64,000 nucleotides of DNA, taken from Azotobacter chroococcum (GTDB taxonomy: Bacteria > Pseudomonadota > Gammaproteobacteria > Pseudomonadales > Pseudomonadaceae). The stretch is from NCBI RefSeq assembly GCF_004339665.1, contig NZ_SMMU01000004.1, positions 163,597 through 227,596 on the forward strand, read 5' to 3'. Made by a program: the position numbers and the translations under genes. This document shows, in pieces, positions 20,801 to 28,813 of this stretch. The notes below the pieces were generated by a model that was not told the DNA's origin, did not search any database, and was given only the letters and a program-made list of their open reading frames with translations. Positions within the stretch are counted from its first letter, which is position 1. The number at the start of each line of letters is the position of its first letter.

Positions 20801-23800
20801 GCCCAGCCGCCGGAACTCGCCGCGCTGCTCGGCGAGCTGGAGGCCCTCGGCGCCGGCGCACGGCAGGCCGAATTGGTCCAGATCGACGCGCTCTGCCAGG
20901 CCCTGCTGGCCCTGTACGGTGCCGTGCAGGCCGGCCACCTGAGCCTCGGCGAGCGCTTCTTCGATGAGGCCGAGGCCGCCCACGAGGCCTTGATCGGCAT
21001 GCTCGATCAGGTCGCCGCCGCCCTGGAAGTGACCCCGCAGCCCGAGCGGGTGGCCGCCCTGCAGGCCCTGCTCGACGAGACGGCAGCGTCGCAGCCGCTG
21101 GCGCTGGAGGAGGGCGACGCGGAGCGCTCCGCGGCCGACCTGCCCAAGTCCGAGCCGGAACTCGCCGAACCGACGCCCGCGCAGCCCGAGCCGGCTATCG
21201 CGGAGCTGCTTGAGGTCCTGCCGGTCGAGACGCCCGAGCTGGCGGCTGCCATGCCGGAGAGCGAAGCTTCCATCCCGGCGCTGTACGAGCTGGATCTTGC
21301 CGAGTTGGATGCATCCGAAGCTGCCGCGGAACTCGCCGAACCGACGCCCGCGCAGCCCGAGCCGGCTATCGCGGAGCCGCTCGAGGTCCTGCCGGTCGAG
21401 ACGCCCGAGCTGGCGGTTGCCGTGCCGGAGAGCGGGGCCGTCATCCCGGCGCTTCAGCCGCTGGAGCTCGCCGCGCCGGAACCGCCCGCGCTGGAGCCGG
21501 CTGAGCCGTCCATCGCCGAGCCTGCGCCTGGGCAGCCCGAGCCGCTTGCCGCGCAGCCGTCCGCGCTGCCGCCGGAGGTCGCGGAGCCGGCCCCGGCAGT
21601 GCTCGCAGCGGCTGCGGTGACGCCCGGGATCCTGCCGGGCGACGGCGAGGTGGACGACGAGCTCGCCGCGCTGTTCCTCGAGGAGGCGCTCGATCTGCTG
21701 GAAAGCTCCGCCCGGACGCTGCAGCGCTGGCTGCGCCAGCCGGAGGACAGTCTGGCGCTGACCGCCCTGCTGCGCGACCTGCATACCCTCAAGGGCGGTG
21801 CGCGGATGGCCGGCATCGCGCCGATCGCCGATCTCGCCCATGAGCTGGAAGACCTCTACGAGGACCTGCTGGAACAGGCCCGTCCGGATCTGGCCGGCCT
21901 CGGCGCACTGCTCGAGCGCAGTCACGACCGGCTGGCGCAGCTCGTCGAGCAACTGCAGGCCAGGCTGCCGCTGGGCGATCCGCAGGATCTGGTGCAGGCC
22001 CTGCAGGGCTGGCGCCGGCAAGCTGCGGCGCTCACTCCCGAGGCCCGTGGCGTGCGCGCCGGGGTGCTGGAGCCGGTCGCCCTCGAGGCGTTCGGCGAGG
22101 CGCTGTCGTTCGCCGAATCCTTCGACCTTGCGGCGGACGTGCCGCCGTTCGACAGGCCGCTGCTCGACTTCTCCACGGGGCAGGACGCGCCGCTCGGGGG
22201 CGTTGCGGAGCCGGGACCGGTCCAGGCCCTCCTCGCGCCGGAGTGCGATCCCGAGCTGGTGGAGATCTTCCTCGAAGAGGGCTTCGACATCCTCGAGAGC
22301 GCCGGCGCAGCCCTGCAGCGCTGGCTGGCCGAGGCCGCCGACCGCATCGCCCTGGAAGCCCTGCAGCGCGACCTGCATACCCTCAAGGGCGGCGCGCGGA
22401 TGGCCGGGATTGGCGAGATCGGCGATCTCGCCCACGAACTGGAGTTCCTCTACGAAGGGCTCGGCAATGGCCGGCTGGAAGCCGGTCCGGCCCTCGCCGG
22501 ACTGCTGCAGGCCTGCCATGACCGCCTCGCCGTGATGCTCGAGGCGCTGCGCGAGCGGCGTCCGCTGCAGGACGGCGAGGCGCTGATCGCGGCGATTCGC
22601 GACTGGTGCGCCGGCATCCGGGAGCCGGAAGCCGCCGCTACCGCGGTCCAGGCCGAACCGGCGTCCGCTGCCGCGCCGCAGCCGCTCATGCCGGAGATTG
22701 CCGAAGCGCAGCCCGAGGCCGTCGCGGCACCGCCCGCGAAACCCGTGCCGGCCGCTGCGGCGCCGTTGACCTTGCCGGGCGGCCCGCTGCTCGCCGCCAG
22801 CGAGGTTGCCACCGGCGCCACCGCGAGCAAGGCCCTGCCGTTCGTGCAGCGGGCCGCCGAGGCTGCGCGGGAAGCCGCCGCCCAGCGCGCTCCGCAGGAG
22901 ATGGTCCGGGTTCCGGCGGAGCTGCTCGAGAGCCTGGTCAACCTGGCCGGGGAAACCTCGATCTTCCGCGGTCGGGTCGAGCAGCAGGTGAGCGACATCG
23001 GTTTCACCCTGGCCGAGATGGAGTCGACCATCGAGCGGGTGCGCGACCAGCTGCGCCGGCTCGACACCGAGACCCAGGCGCAGATCCTCAGCCGCTACCA
23101 GGCCGAGGCCGAGCGGGCCGGCTACGAGGACTTCGATCCGCTGGAGATGGACCGCCACTCGCAGCTGCAGCAACTGTCGCGCGCGCTGTTCGAATCGGCC
23201 TCCGACCTGCTCGATCTCAAGGAAACCCTGGCGGCGCGCAGCCGCGATGCCGAGACCCTGCTGCTGCAGCAGGCGCGGGTCAACACCGAACTGCAGGAAG
23301 GCCTGATGCGCACCCGCATGGTGCCCTTCGAGCGCCTGCTGCCGCGCCTGCGCCGGGTGGTCCGGCAGGTCGCCGGCGAGCTGGGCAAGCCGGTGGAGTT
23401 CAGCGTCGGCAACGCCGAGGGGGAAATGGACCGCAGCGTGCTGGAGCGCATCGTCGCGCCGCTGGAGCACATGCTGCGCAACGCCATCGACCACGGCATC
23501 GAGCCGGCCGAGGTGCGTCGCGCCGCCGGCAAGCCGGAGCAGGGCACCATCCGCCTGGAGCTGCTGCGCGAGGGCGGCGACATCCTGCTCACCCTGGCCG
23601 ACGACGGCGGCGGCATCCGCCTCGATGCGGTGCGCCGCAAGGCCGTCGAGCGCGGCCTGATGAAGCCCGACGCGCAACTGTCCGACCACGAGGTGCTGCA
23701 GTTCATCCTCGAGGCGGGCTTCTCCACGGCGGACCGGGTCACGCAGATTTCCGGACGTGGCGTCGGCATGGACGTGGTGCACTCGGAGGTCAAGCAGCTC

Positions 23801-24751
23801 GGCGGCTCGATGAGCATCGAGTCGACCCCGGGCGCCGGAACCCGCTTCCTGATCCGCCTGCCGTTCACCGTGTCGATCAACCGCGCGCTGATGGTGCTCG
23901 CCGGCGAGGACCTCTATGCGGTGCCGCTGAACACCATCGAGGGCATCGTGCGGGTAGCGCCCCGCGAGCTGGAGGCGCTCTATGCGCGGCGTGCCGGCGG
24001 CCAGAAGGACCAGGCGGGCCTCGAGTACGCCGGCAAGCGCTATGAGCTGCGCTATCTCGGCGAGCTGCTGGACAACGGCCAGCAGCCCAGGCTGGCCGGC
24101 CAGCACATGCCGCTGCCGGTGATCCTGCTGCGCTCCAGCGAGCAGGCGGTGGCGGTGCAGGTGGACGGCCTGGCCGGTTCCCGCGAGATCGTGGTGAAGA
24201 GCCTCGGTCCGCAGTTCGCCGTGGTGCCGGGGATCTCCGGCGCGACCATCCTCGGCGACGGCCGGGTGGTGGTGATTCTCGACCTGCTGGCGACCCTGCG
24301 CGAGCGTCTGGCCAGCCTGCAGCCGAGTGTGCCGATCCTGTCCGAGGCGTCTGCCGAGGCCGAGAAGGAGCGGCCGCTGCTGGTGATGGTGGTGGACGAT
24401 TCGGTCACCGTGCGCAAGGTCACCGGCCGCCTGCTGGAGCGCCATGGCATGGACTGCATGACCGCCAAGGACGGGGTCGATGCCCTCGCCCAGCTGCAGG
24501 AGCGGCGCCCGGACGTCATGCTGCTGGATATCGAGATGCCGCGCATGGACGGCTTCGAGGTGGCGACCCGGGTACGCCACGATGAGCGTCTCAAGGACCT
24601 GCCGATCATCATGATCACCTCGCGTACCGGGGAGAAGCATCGCGACCGGGCGCTCGGCCTGGGCGTCGACGAATACCTCGGCAAGCCCTATCAGGAGGCG
24701 CTCCTGCTGGAAACCATCCGCCGGCTGGCCGGGGAGCCTGAAGCACGATGA
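17852..24751 (+). CDS. chpA: ChpA, multi-Hpt hybrid CheA-type histidine kinase
   Basis: 2,299-residue cytoplasmic kinase at the centre of the Pil-Chp system, which controls twitching and cAMP-dependent virulence through PilG, PilH and ChpB. Order: a FimL-like N-terminal region with a degenerate Hpt-type motif (His49, HQVQGTLQM) and a Thr-type site (Thr475, LTQVRGGLSM). Four canonical Hpt domains follow with His706, His855, His1311 and His1509 (HTLKGxxxM), with a degenerate Xpt-like segment near residue 1000. Pro/Ala/Glu-rich linkers separate them. Then come the dimerisation domain (from about 1683), the ATPase domain (N box near 1872, LADDGGGI, GRGVGMD), a CheW domain and a C-terminal receiver (Asp2226). 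The P. aeruginosa protein is longer (about 2,470). GGAG precedes the chosen ATG by six bases. Confidence 0.96.
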   Translation: MGDRHDYVALEWVKGEIAETLKQARHALEAFVESPQDLSRIRFCLAYIHQVQGTLQMVEFYGAALLAEEMEQLAQAMLDDRTGNRGEALEVLMQAILQLPVYLERIQAARRDLPLVVLPLLNDLRVARGEGLLSENSLFAPDLGGPAPLSETALAALRTPETAVLLRKLRQMLQLALVGVIRDQDVATNLGYLAKVFARLESLCRNAPLGPLWEIAAALVEGLGDGSVSLGGALRDLLRQVEKELKRLVEQGVDGINQPAPEELLRGLLFYAAKAPVGGARLQALKARYRLDELLPDSGVVDEERARLAGPDRDAMRSVVAALCEELVRVKDSLDLFVRSDRRQLAELESLLPPLKQVGDTLGVLGFGQPRKIVVDQLEAIRGLARGQWTPDDAVLMDVAGALLYVEATLAGMVGTAEERSREESLLPTTDVAQIHQMVIKEARTGLEQAKDAIIEFIASQWNHEHLQRVPLLLTQVRGGLSMIPLARASALIDGCNRYIQEQLLVGRVVPDWQSLDTLADAITGIEYYLERLSEDHGSASERLLDVAEESLASLGYPLAEKPSILDRDTAAPARVAVPADLPAPPLVEPAGVAPETPVPAAPPAAGFLPPAGDAQVPAPAEETEAQASLAEVLAAPVQAINPPAAEVPPSLLPPPADEALVDEDLLEVFIEEAGEVLETLGEYFPRWCADTADKEALVEVRRAFHTLKGSGRMVRALIIGELAWSIENLLNRVLDRSIQPGAAVRQVVAEVLALMPALVEEFAAKAQRQRDDVDLLAASAHALALGEEPAVPAGAEPAVLPPSADEAGDELDAQLLEIFRNEAAIHLQTLDRFLAACARELPQGVTDDLQRALHTLKGSAHMAGLLPIAEIAMPLERLVKEYKTNLILIDLAEVELLQRAAQLLRRGLEQLDSRPLAPIDGSVAFLAEVRRLHQERLEAAKEGWQDDSGNVRDPRQIGRFLAEDMDTLLDAEDLLRHWRAQPAQPPELAALLGELEALGAGARQAELVQIDALCQALLALYGAVQAGHLSLGERFFDEAEAAHEALIGMLDQVAAALEVTPQPERVAALQALLDETAASQPLALEEGDAERSAADLPKSEPELAEPTPAQPEPAIAELLEVLPVETPELAAAMPESEASIPALYELDLAELDASEAAAELAEPTPAQPEPAIAEPLEVLPVETPELAVAVPESGAVIPALQPLELAAPEPPALEPAEPSIAEPAPGQPEPLAAQPSALPPEVAEPAPAVLAAAAVTPGILPGDGEVDDELAALFLEEALDLLESSARTLQRWLRQPEDSLALTALLRDLHTLKGGARMAGIAPIADLAHELEDLYEDLLEQARPDLAGLGALLERSHDRLAQLVEQLQARLPLGDPQDLVQALQGWRRQAAALTPEARGVRAGVLEPVALEAFGEALSFAESFDLAADVPPFDRPLLDFSTGQDAPLGGVAEPGPVQALLAPECDPELVEIFLEEGFDILESAGAALQRWLAEAADRIALEALQRDLHTLKGGARMAGIGEIGDLAHELEFLYEGLGNGRLEAGPALAGLLQACHDRLAVMLEALRERRPLQDGEALIAAIRDWCAGIREPEAAATAVQAEPASAAAPQPLMPEIAEAQPEAVAAPPAKPVPAAAAPLTLPGGPLLAASEVATGATASKALPFVQRAAEAAREAAAQRAPQEMVRVPAELLESLVNLAGETSIFRGRVEQQVSDIGFTLAEMESTIERVRDQLRRLDTETQAQILSRYQAEAERAGYEDFDPLEMDRHSQLQQLSRALFESASDLLDLKETLAARSRDAETLLLQQARVNTELQEGLMRTRMVPFERLLPRLRRVVRQVAGELGKPVEFSVGNAEGEMDRSVLERIVAPLEHMLRNAIDHGIEPAEVRRAAGKPEQGTIRLELLREGGDILLTLADDGGGIRLDAVRRKAVERGLMKPDAQLSDHEVLQFILEAGFSTADRVTQISGRGVGMDVVHSEVKQLGGSMSIESTPGAGTRFLIRLPFTVSINRALMVLAGEDLYAVPLNTIEGIVRVAPRELEALYARRAGGQKDQAGLEYAGKRYELRYLGELLDNGQQPRLAGQHMPLPVILLRSSEQAVAVQVDGLAGSREIVVKSLGPQFAVVPGISGATILGDGRVVVILDLLATLRERLASLQPSVPILSEASAEAEKERPLLVMVVDDSVTVRKVTGRLLERHGMDCMTAKDGVDALAQLQERRPDVMLLDIEMPRMDGFEVATRVRHDERLKDLPIIMITSRTGEKHRDRALGLGVDEYLGKPYQEALLLETIRRLAGEPEAR
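21157..21452 (+). repeat. Direct repeat inside the chpA linker (171-base period)
   Basis: About 125 bases starting GGAACTCGCCGAACCGACGC recur with only a few differences 171 bases later (first copy from 21157, second from 21328). Both encode ELAEPTPAQPEPAIAE followed by LEVLPVETPELA. The offset is 57 codons, so the frame is kept. It lies in the low-complexity linker between the second and third canonical Hpt domains and looks like a recent in-frame duplication. Confidence 0.85.
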
Positions 24752-25758
24752 GCGCGCGCATCGCGGTGATTGCCGACACCTCGCTGCAGCGCCATGTGCT
24801 GCAGCAGGCGCTGGCCGGCAACGGCTACGAGGTGGTGCTCAACAGCGACCCGACACGCCTTGACGAAGAGAGCCTGGCGTCCTGTGCGGCGGATCTCTGG
24901 CTGGTCGATCTGACCCAGCTGGAAGACGCGCCGCTGCTCGACGAACTGCTCGAGAGCAGTCGGGTGCCGGTGCTGTTCGGCCAGGGACAGGCGCCGGAGC
25001 GCCATTCGGAACACTATCCGCGCTGGGAGCGGCGGCTGATCGGCAAGCTCAAGCGACTGGTGCGCGACCCGGCCGAGGCGGTCGGGCCGACCCTCGCGGC
25101 GCTGCTCGACGAGGGGCAGCGGCCGAGCCGGCTGCCGCTGCCGGCGACGCTGCGCGAGAGTCCGCTGGCGGCCGGACAGCCGCCCTGTCAGGTCTGGCTG
25201 CTGGCGGCCTCGCTGGGCGGCCCGGAAGCGGTCAAGGCGTTCCTCGATGCGCTGCCCGGCGGCCTGCCGGTCGCCTTCGTCTACGCCCAGCACATCGACC
25301 CCTCCTTCGAGTCGGCCCTGCCCAGGGCGGTCGGCCGCCACAGCCAGTGGCAGGTCATCCCCGTCCGCCACGGCGAGCGGCTGAGCTGCGGCGAGGTGGT
25401 GGTGGCGCCGATCCGCCACGAGCTGGGGTTCGCCGAGGATGGCGCGCTGTCGATCGCCGCGCGTCCCTGGCCAGAACCCTACAGCCCGTCGATCGACCAG
25501 ATGATGCTCAACCTGGCCCGGCAGTTCGGCCCGCGCTGCGGGGTGATCGCCTTCAGCGGCATGGGCAGCGATGGCACCGCGGCCGCCGCCTACCTGCGCC
25601 GGCAGGGCGGGGAGGTCTGGACACAGCGGGCCAGCAGCTGCGCCTGTTCGAGCATGCCGGACAGCCTGCGCGAAGGTGGCTACAGCCAGTTCAGCGGTAC
25701 GCCGCGGGAGCTCGCCGAAGCTCTGGTGCAGCGACTGGCCGAGGAGTGCGCCGAATGA
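24748..25758 (+). CDS. chpB: ChpB, CheB-type receptor methylesterase
   Basis: 336-residue protein with a C-terminal CheB methylesterase domain. The catalytic triad is Ser155 (AASLGGPEAV), His182 (AQHIDPSFE) and Asp275 (FSGMGSDGTAA). The N-terminal 110 residues look like a receiver fold but are degenerate: the acidic pair near the start is absent (RIAVIADTSL), while an Asp remains in LWLVDLTQ, so control by phosphorylation is doubtful. Predicted to remove methyl groups added by PilK to PilJ. The start overlaps the chpA stop (ATGA), so translation is coupled. Confidence 0.94.
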   Translation: MSARIAVIADTSLQRHVLQQALAGNGYEVVLNSDPTRLDEESLASCAADLWLVDLTQLEDAPLLDELLESSRVPVLFGQGQAPERHSEHYPRWERRLIGKLKRLVRDPAEAVGPTLAALLDEGQRPSRLPLPATLRESPLAAGQPPCQVWLLAASLGGPEAVKAFLDALPGGLPVAFVYAQHIDPSFESALPRAVGRHSQWQVIPVRHGERLSCGEVVVAPIRHELGFAEDGALSIAARPWPEPYSPSIDQMMLNLARQFGPRCGVIAFSGMGSDGTAAAAYLRRQGGEVWTQRASSCACSSMPDSLREGGYSQFSGTPRELAEALVQRLAEECAE

Positions 25759-25801
25759 GGAAAACTGCCCGCAGCCACGCATCGATCTTGCAGGAGCGTC
25801 C

Positions 25802-26272
25802 ATGAATCAAGCCGTAGCCAATCCGACCGGCGTCGACAGCCTTACCGCCCTGCTGCTGCCGCTGGCCGACCGTACCCTGCTGCTGCCCAACGTGGCAGTG
25901 GCCGAGATCATTCCCTACCGCGGCGTGCAGACCGCGCCCGACCTGCCGCCCTGGCTGCTCGGGCAGATCGGCTGGCGCGACCTGCGCCTGCCGCTGCTGT
26001 CCTTCGAGGCCGCCAGCGGCGGGCCGGCACCGCTTGGCGCGACGCCGCGGGTGGCGGTGTTCAATGCCCTCGGCGGGCGACCCCGGGTGAAGTTCCTGGC
26101 CCTGCTGTTGCAAGGCATTCCGCGCGCACTGAAGGTCGACGCCCGGCTGCCGCGCGCGGACGCTGCGCTGGCGCCGCTGGAGCGGGCGGCGGTGCAGCTG
26201 GAGGACGGTGTGGCGCGGATTCCCGACCTGCAGGCGCTGGAGCAAAAGCTGGCCGACGCCGGACTGATCTGA
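25802..26272 (+). CDS. chpC: ChpC, CheW-like adaptor
   Basis: 156-residue CheW-like protein, probably a second linker between receptors and ChpA. It shows a CheW-type first strand (LTALLLPLADRTLLLPN), the VAEIIPYRGV segment and LLGQIGWRDLRLPLLSFE. GGAG precedes the ATG by seven bases. It is the last gene of the cluster here: the chpD and chpE genes that follow in P. aeruginosa are absent, and the final base of its stop codon is also the first base of a palindromic element. Confidence 0.92.
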   Translation: MNQAVANPTGVDSLTALLLPLADRTLLLPNVAVAEIIPYRGVQTAPDLPPWLLGQIGWRDLRLPLLSFEAASGGPAPLGATPRVAVFNALGGRPRVKFLALLLQGIPRALKVDARLPRADAALAPLERAAVQLEDGVARIPDLQALEQKLADAGLI

Positions 26273-26413
26273 GAGCCTGTTCATGATCTGCTGCGCGTCG
26301 GCCATGCTGCGTTGAAATCGGGTTCGGAATGCTCATTTACCACTCGTAAACTCCGCTTCCTCACCCGATCTCGCCTTGCCTGGCCTTAGCTCGCTAGATC
26401 GTGAACAGGCTCT
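26272..26413. repeat. 142-bp palindromic MITE-like element
   Basis: The segment is bounded by 18-bp near-perfect inverted repeats (AGAGCCTGTTCATGATCT on the left; the complement of the right end reads AGAGCCTGTTCACGATCT). The interior is also self-complementary: ATCGGGT at about 26317-26323 against ACCCGAT near 26365, and TCATTTAC against GTAAACTC around a CACTC centre. No ORF fits inside. I recall very similar sequences scattered through Pseudomonas and Azotobacter genomes, which would make it a non-autonomous mobile palindrome. It also separates convergent chpC and rsmE, so it may serve as a terminator. Confidence 0.8.
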
Positions 26414-26426
26414 GGCACGGAAGCGC

Positions 26427-27146
26427 TCAGAAGTCTCCCCACAACTGCTGGGCCACGCTCAGCGCCGCCACCGGCGCGGTCTCGGTGCGCAGCACCCGCG
26501 GGCCGAGGCGGGCGGCCTGGTAGCTGGCGCGTTGCGCCGCCGCCACCTCCGCCTCGGACAGGCCGCCCTCGGGGCCGATCAGAAAGGCCAGCGAGACCGG
26601 CCGGGCATGGCGGGTCAAGGGTTCGGCGAAGGGATGCAGGACCAGTTTCAGCTCGGCCTCGGTGCGTGCCAGCCAGTCGCCGAGCAGCATGGGCGGATGG
26701 ATCGACGGCAGCACCGAGCGGCCGCACTGCTCGCAGGCGCTGATGGCGATCTGCTGCCAGTGAGTCAGGCGCTTGTCGGCGCGCTCGTCCTTCAGACGCA
26801 CCTCGCAGCGCTCGCTGACGATCGGGGTGATGTGCGCCACGCCCAGCTCGGTGGCCTTCTGGATCGCCCAGTCCATCCGCTCGCCGCGCGACAGGCCCTG
26901 GCCGAGGTGGATGCGCAGCGGCGATTCGGCCAGGCCGGCGAACTGTTCGCGCAGCTCGACCTGCACGCTCTTCTTGCCCACCTCGACCAGCTCGCCGACG
27001 AATTCCCGGCCGCTGCCGTCGAACAGCTGCACGGCATCGCCGGCGGCGAGCCTGAGCACACGGCCGATGTAGTGGGCCTGGGCTTCCGGCAGCTCAAGGC
27101 GGCCGAGGGACAGGGGAGCGTCGATGAAGAAACGGGACAGGCGCAT
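26427..27146 (-). CDS. rsmE: 16S rRNA (uracil-1498-N3)-methyltransferase RsmE
   Basis: SPOUT-family methyltransferase of 239 residues acting on the 30S decoding region. It has an N-terminal PUA-like domain (MRLSRFFIDAPL, HYIGRVLRLAAGDAVQLFDG) and a C-terminal knotted SAM domain with FLIGPEGGLSEAEV and LGPRVLRTETAPVAAL. Length and motifs are normal. Transcribed towards chpC; bioA lies upstream on the same strand with a gap of about 100 bases. Confidence 0.96.
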   Translation of the reverse strand: MRLSRFFIDAPLSLGRLELPEAQAHYIGRVLRLAAGDAVQLFDGSGREFVGELVEVGKKSVQVELREQFAGLAESPLRIHLGQGLSRGERMDWAIQKATELGVAHITPIVSERCEVRLKDERADKRLTHWQQIAISACEQCGRSVLPSIHPPMLLGDWLARTEAELKLVLHPFAEPLTRHARPVSLAFLIGPEGGLSEAEVAAAQRASYQAARLGPRVLRTETAPVAALSVAQQLWGDF

Positions 27147-27250
27147 GGGCAGGCTTCGAGAGGCGGAAAAAGCGCAAGCTTAACCGCTGGCCGTACGGCT
27201 GCAACCTGCCGTTTCGGATCGGGCCTTTGCCATTCCCGGCGGGTTGTACC

Positions 27251-28657
27251 CTACCCGGGATCGCGGAACTCGGCAGGTGCGCCGCTTGGCACGGCCACGC
27301 TGACCGCGCTGCGGGTGGCGAGGTCGATGCCCTCGGTCGCCACTTCGGCGAGAAAGTCGATCTCGTCCGGCGTGATGACGTAGGGCGGCAGGAAGTACAC
27401 CACGCTGCCCAGCGGGCGCAGCAGGGCGCCGCGCGTCAGCGCATGCTGGTAGACGGCCAGGCCGCGGCGCTCCTGCCAGGGGTAGGGGGTCTTGCCCGCC
27501 TTGTCGGCGACCATCTCGATGGCCAAGGCCATGCCGGTCTGGCGCACCTCGGCGACGTGCGGGTGATCGGCGAGATGCGCGGTGGCCTGGGCCATGCGCG
27601 CGGCCAGCGGCTTGTTGCGCTCGATGACCTGGTCCTCTTCGAAGATGTCCAGGGTCGCCAGGGCGGCGGCGCAGGCCAGCGGGTTGCCGGTGTAGGTGTG
27701 CGAGTGCAGGAAGGCGCGCAGGGTGGCGTAGTCGGCGTAGAACGCCTGGTAGACGGTATCGGTGGTGAGCACCGCGGCCATCGGCAGGTAGCCGCCGGTG
27801 AGCGCCTTGGACAGCACCAGAAAATCCGGGGCGATGCCGGCCTGCTCGCAGGCGAACATGCTGCCGGTGCGGCCGAAGCCGACGGCGATCTCGTCGTGGA
27901 TCAGGTGCACGCCGTAGCGGTCGCAGGCCTCGCGCAGGAGCTTGAGGTACACTGGGTGGTACATGCGCATGCCGCCGGCGCCCTGGATCAGCGGCTCGAC
28001 GATCACCGCGGCGACCTCGCCGTGATGCTCGGCGAGAGTCTGCTCCATGTGGGCGAACATCGTCCGCGAATGCTCCTCCCAGCTCACCCCGTCCGGGCGC
28101 AGGTAGCAGTCCGGGCTCGGCACCTTGAGGGTGTCCAGCAACAGCGGCTTGTAGGTGTCGGTGAACAGCGCCACGTCGCCCACCGACATCGCCGCCACCG
28201 TCTCGCCGTGGTAGCTGTTGGTCAGGGTGACGAAGCGCTTCTTCTCCGCCCGGCCGCAGTTGCGCCAGTAGTGGAAGCTCATCTTCAGCGCCACCTCGAT
28301 GCCCGAGGAGCCGTTGTCGGCGTAGAACACGCGATCCAGCCCGGCCGGGGTGACGGCCACCAGGCGCTCGGACAGCTCGATCACCGGCTGATGGCTGAAG
28401 CCGGCGAGCATCACGTGCTCCAGGCTTTCCAGCTGTGCCTTGATCCGCGCGTTGATCCGCGGATTGGCGTGGCCGAACACGTTGACCCACCAGGAGCTGA
28501 CCGCATCCAGGTAGCGCTTGCCGTCGAAGTCCTCCAGCCAGACGCCCTCGCCTCGGCGGATCGGGATCAGCGGCAGGCGTTCGTGGTCCTTCATCTGGGT
28601 GCAGGGATGCCAGAGCACGGCGAGGTCGCGCTGCATCCAGTCGGCGTTGAGGCTCAT
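27251..28657 (-). CDS. bioA: Adenosylmethionine-8-amino-7-oxononanoate aminotransferase BioA
   Basis: PLP-dependent class III aminotransferase that makes 7,8-diaminopelargonate in biotin synthesis using SAM as amino donor. 468 residues. The PLP lysine is Lys284 in LSKALTGGYLP; LWHPCTQMKDH near the N-terminus and the HDEIAVGFGRTGSMFACE segment are specific to BioA. Other bio genes are not adjacent, as in other Pseudomonas. Divergent from the amine-oxidase gene. Confidence 0.96.
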   Translation of the reverse strand: MSLNADWMQRDLAVLWHPCTQMKDHERLPLIPIRRGEGVWLEDFDGKRYLDAVSSWWVNVFGHANPRINARIKAQLESLEHVMLAGFSHQPVIELSERLVAVTPAGLDRVFYADNGSSGIEVALKMSFHYWRNCGRAEKKRFVTLTNSYHGETVAAMSVGDVALFTDTYKPLLLDTLKVPSPDCYLRPDGVSWEEHSRTMFAHMEQTLAEHHGEVAAVIVEPLIQGAGGMRMYHPVYLKLLREACDRYGVHLIHDEIAVGFGRTGSMFACEQAGIAPDFLVLSKALTGGYLPMAAVLTTDTVYQAFYADYATLRAFLHSHTYTGNPLACAAALATLDIFEEDQVIERNKPLAARMAQATAHLADHPHVAEVRQTGMALAIEMVADKAGKTPYPWQERRGLAVYQHALTRGALLRPLGSVVYFLPPYVITPDEIDFLAEVATEGIDLATRSAVSVAVPSGAPAEFRDPG

Positions 28658-28813
28658 GGGGCTCTCCGGGAAACGATCGGCGAGAGCCTAGCAGAGCTGC
28701 GCCGCGCTTTGTTGCCTGGCGTCGCCGATGGCTGGCTGCCGGCAGGGCGCTGGCGTATGCTCCGCGCCGCGTGCACGGGCTGTGCGACAACTCATTGATT
28801 CGGGGGCGAAAAG

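Noticed and set aside
21157..21452. Possible CRISPR-like repeat array
   Set aside because: Two copies only, in frame within a coding linker, 171-base period; a coding duplication, not an array.
19751..24640. 1,629-codon open frame antisense to chpA
   Set aside because: High-GC shadow frame: chpA on the other strand has full domain support, and the antisense product is a His/Gly/Gln/Leu-rich composition without any motif.
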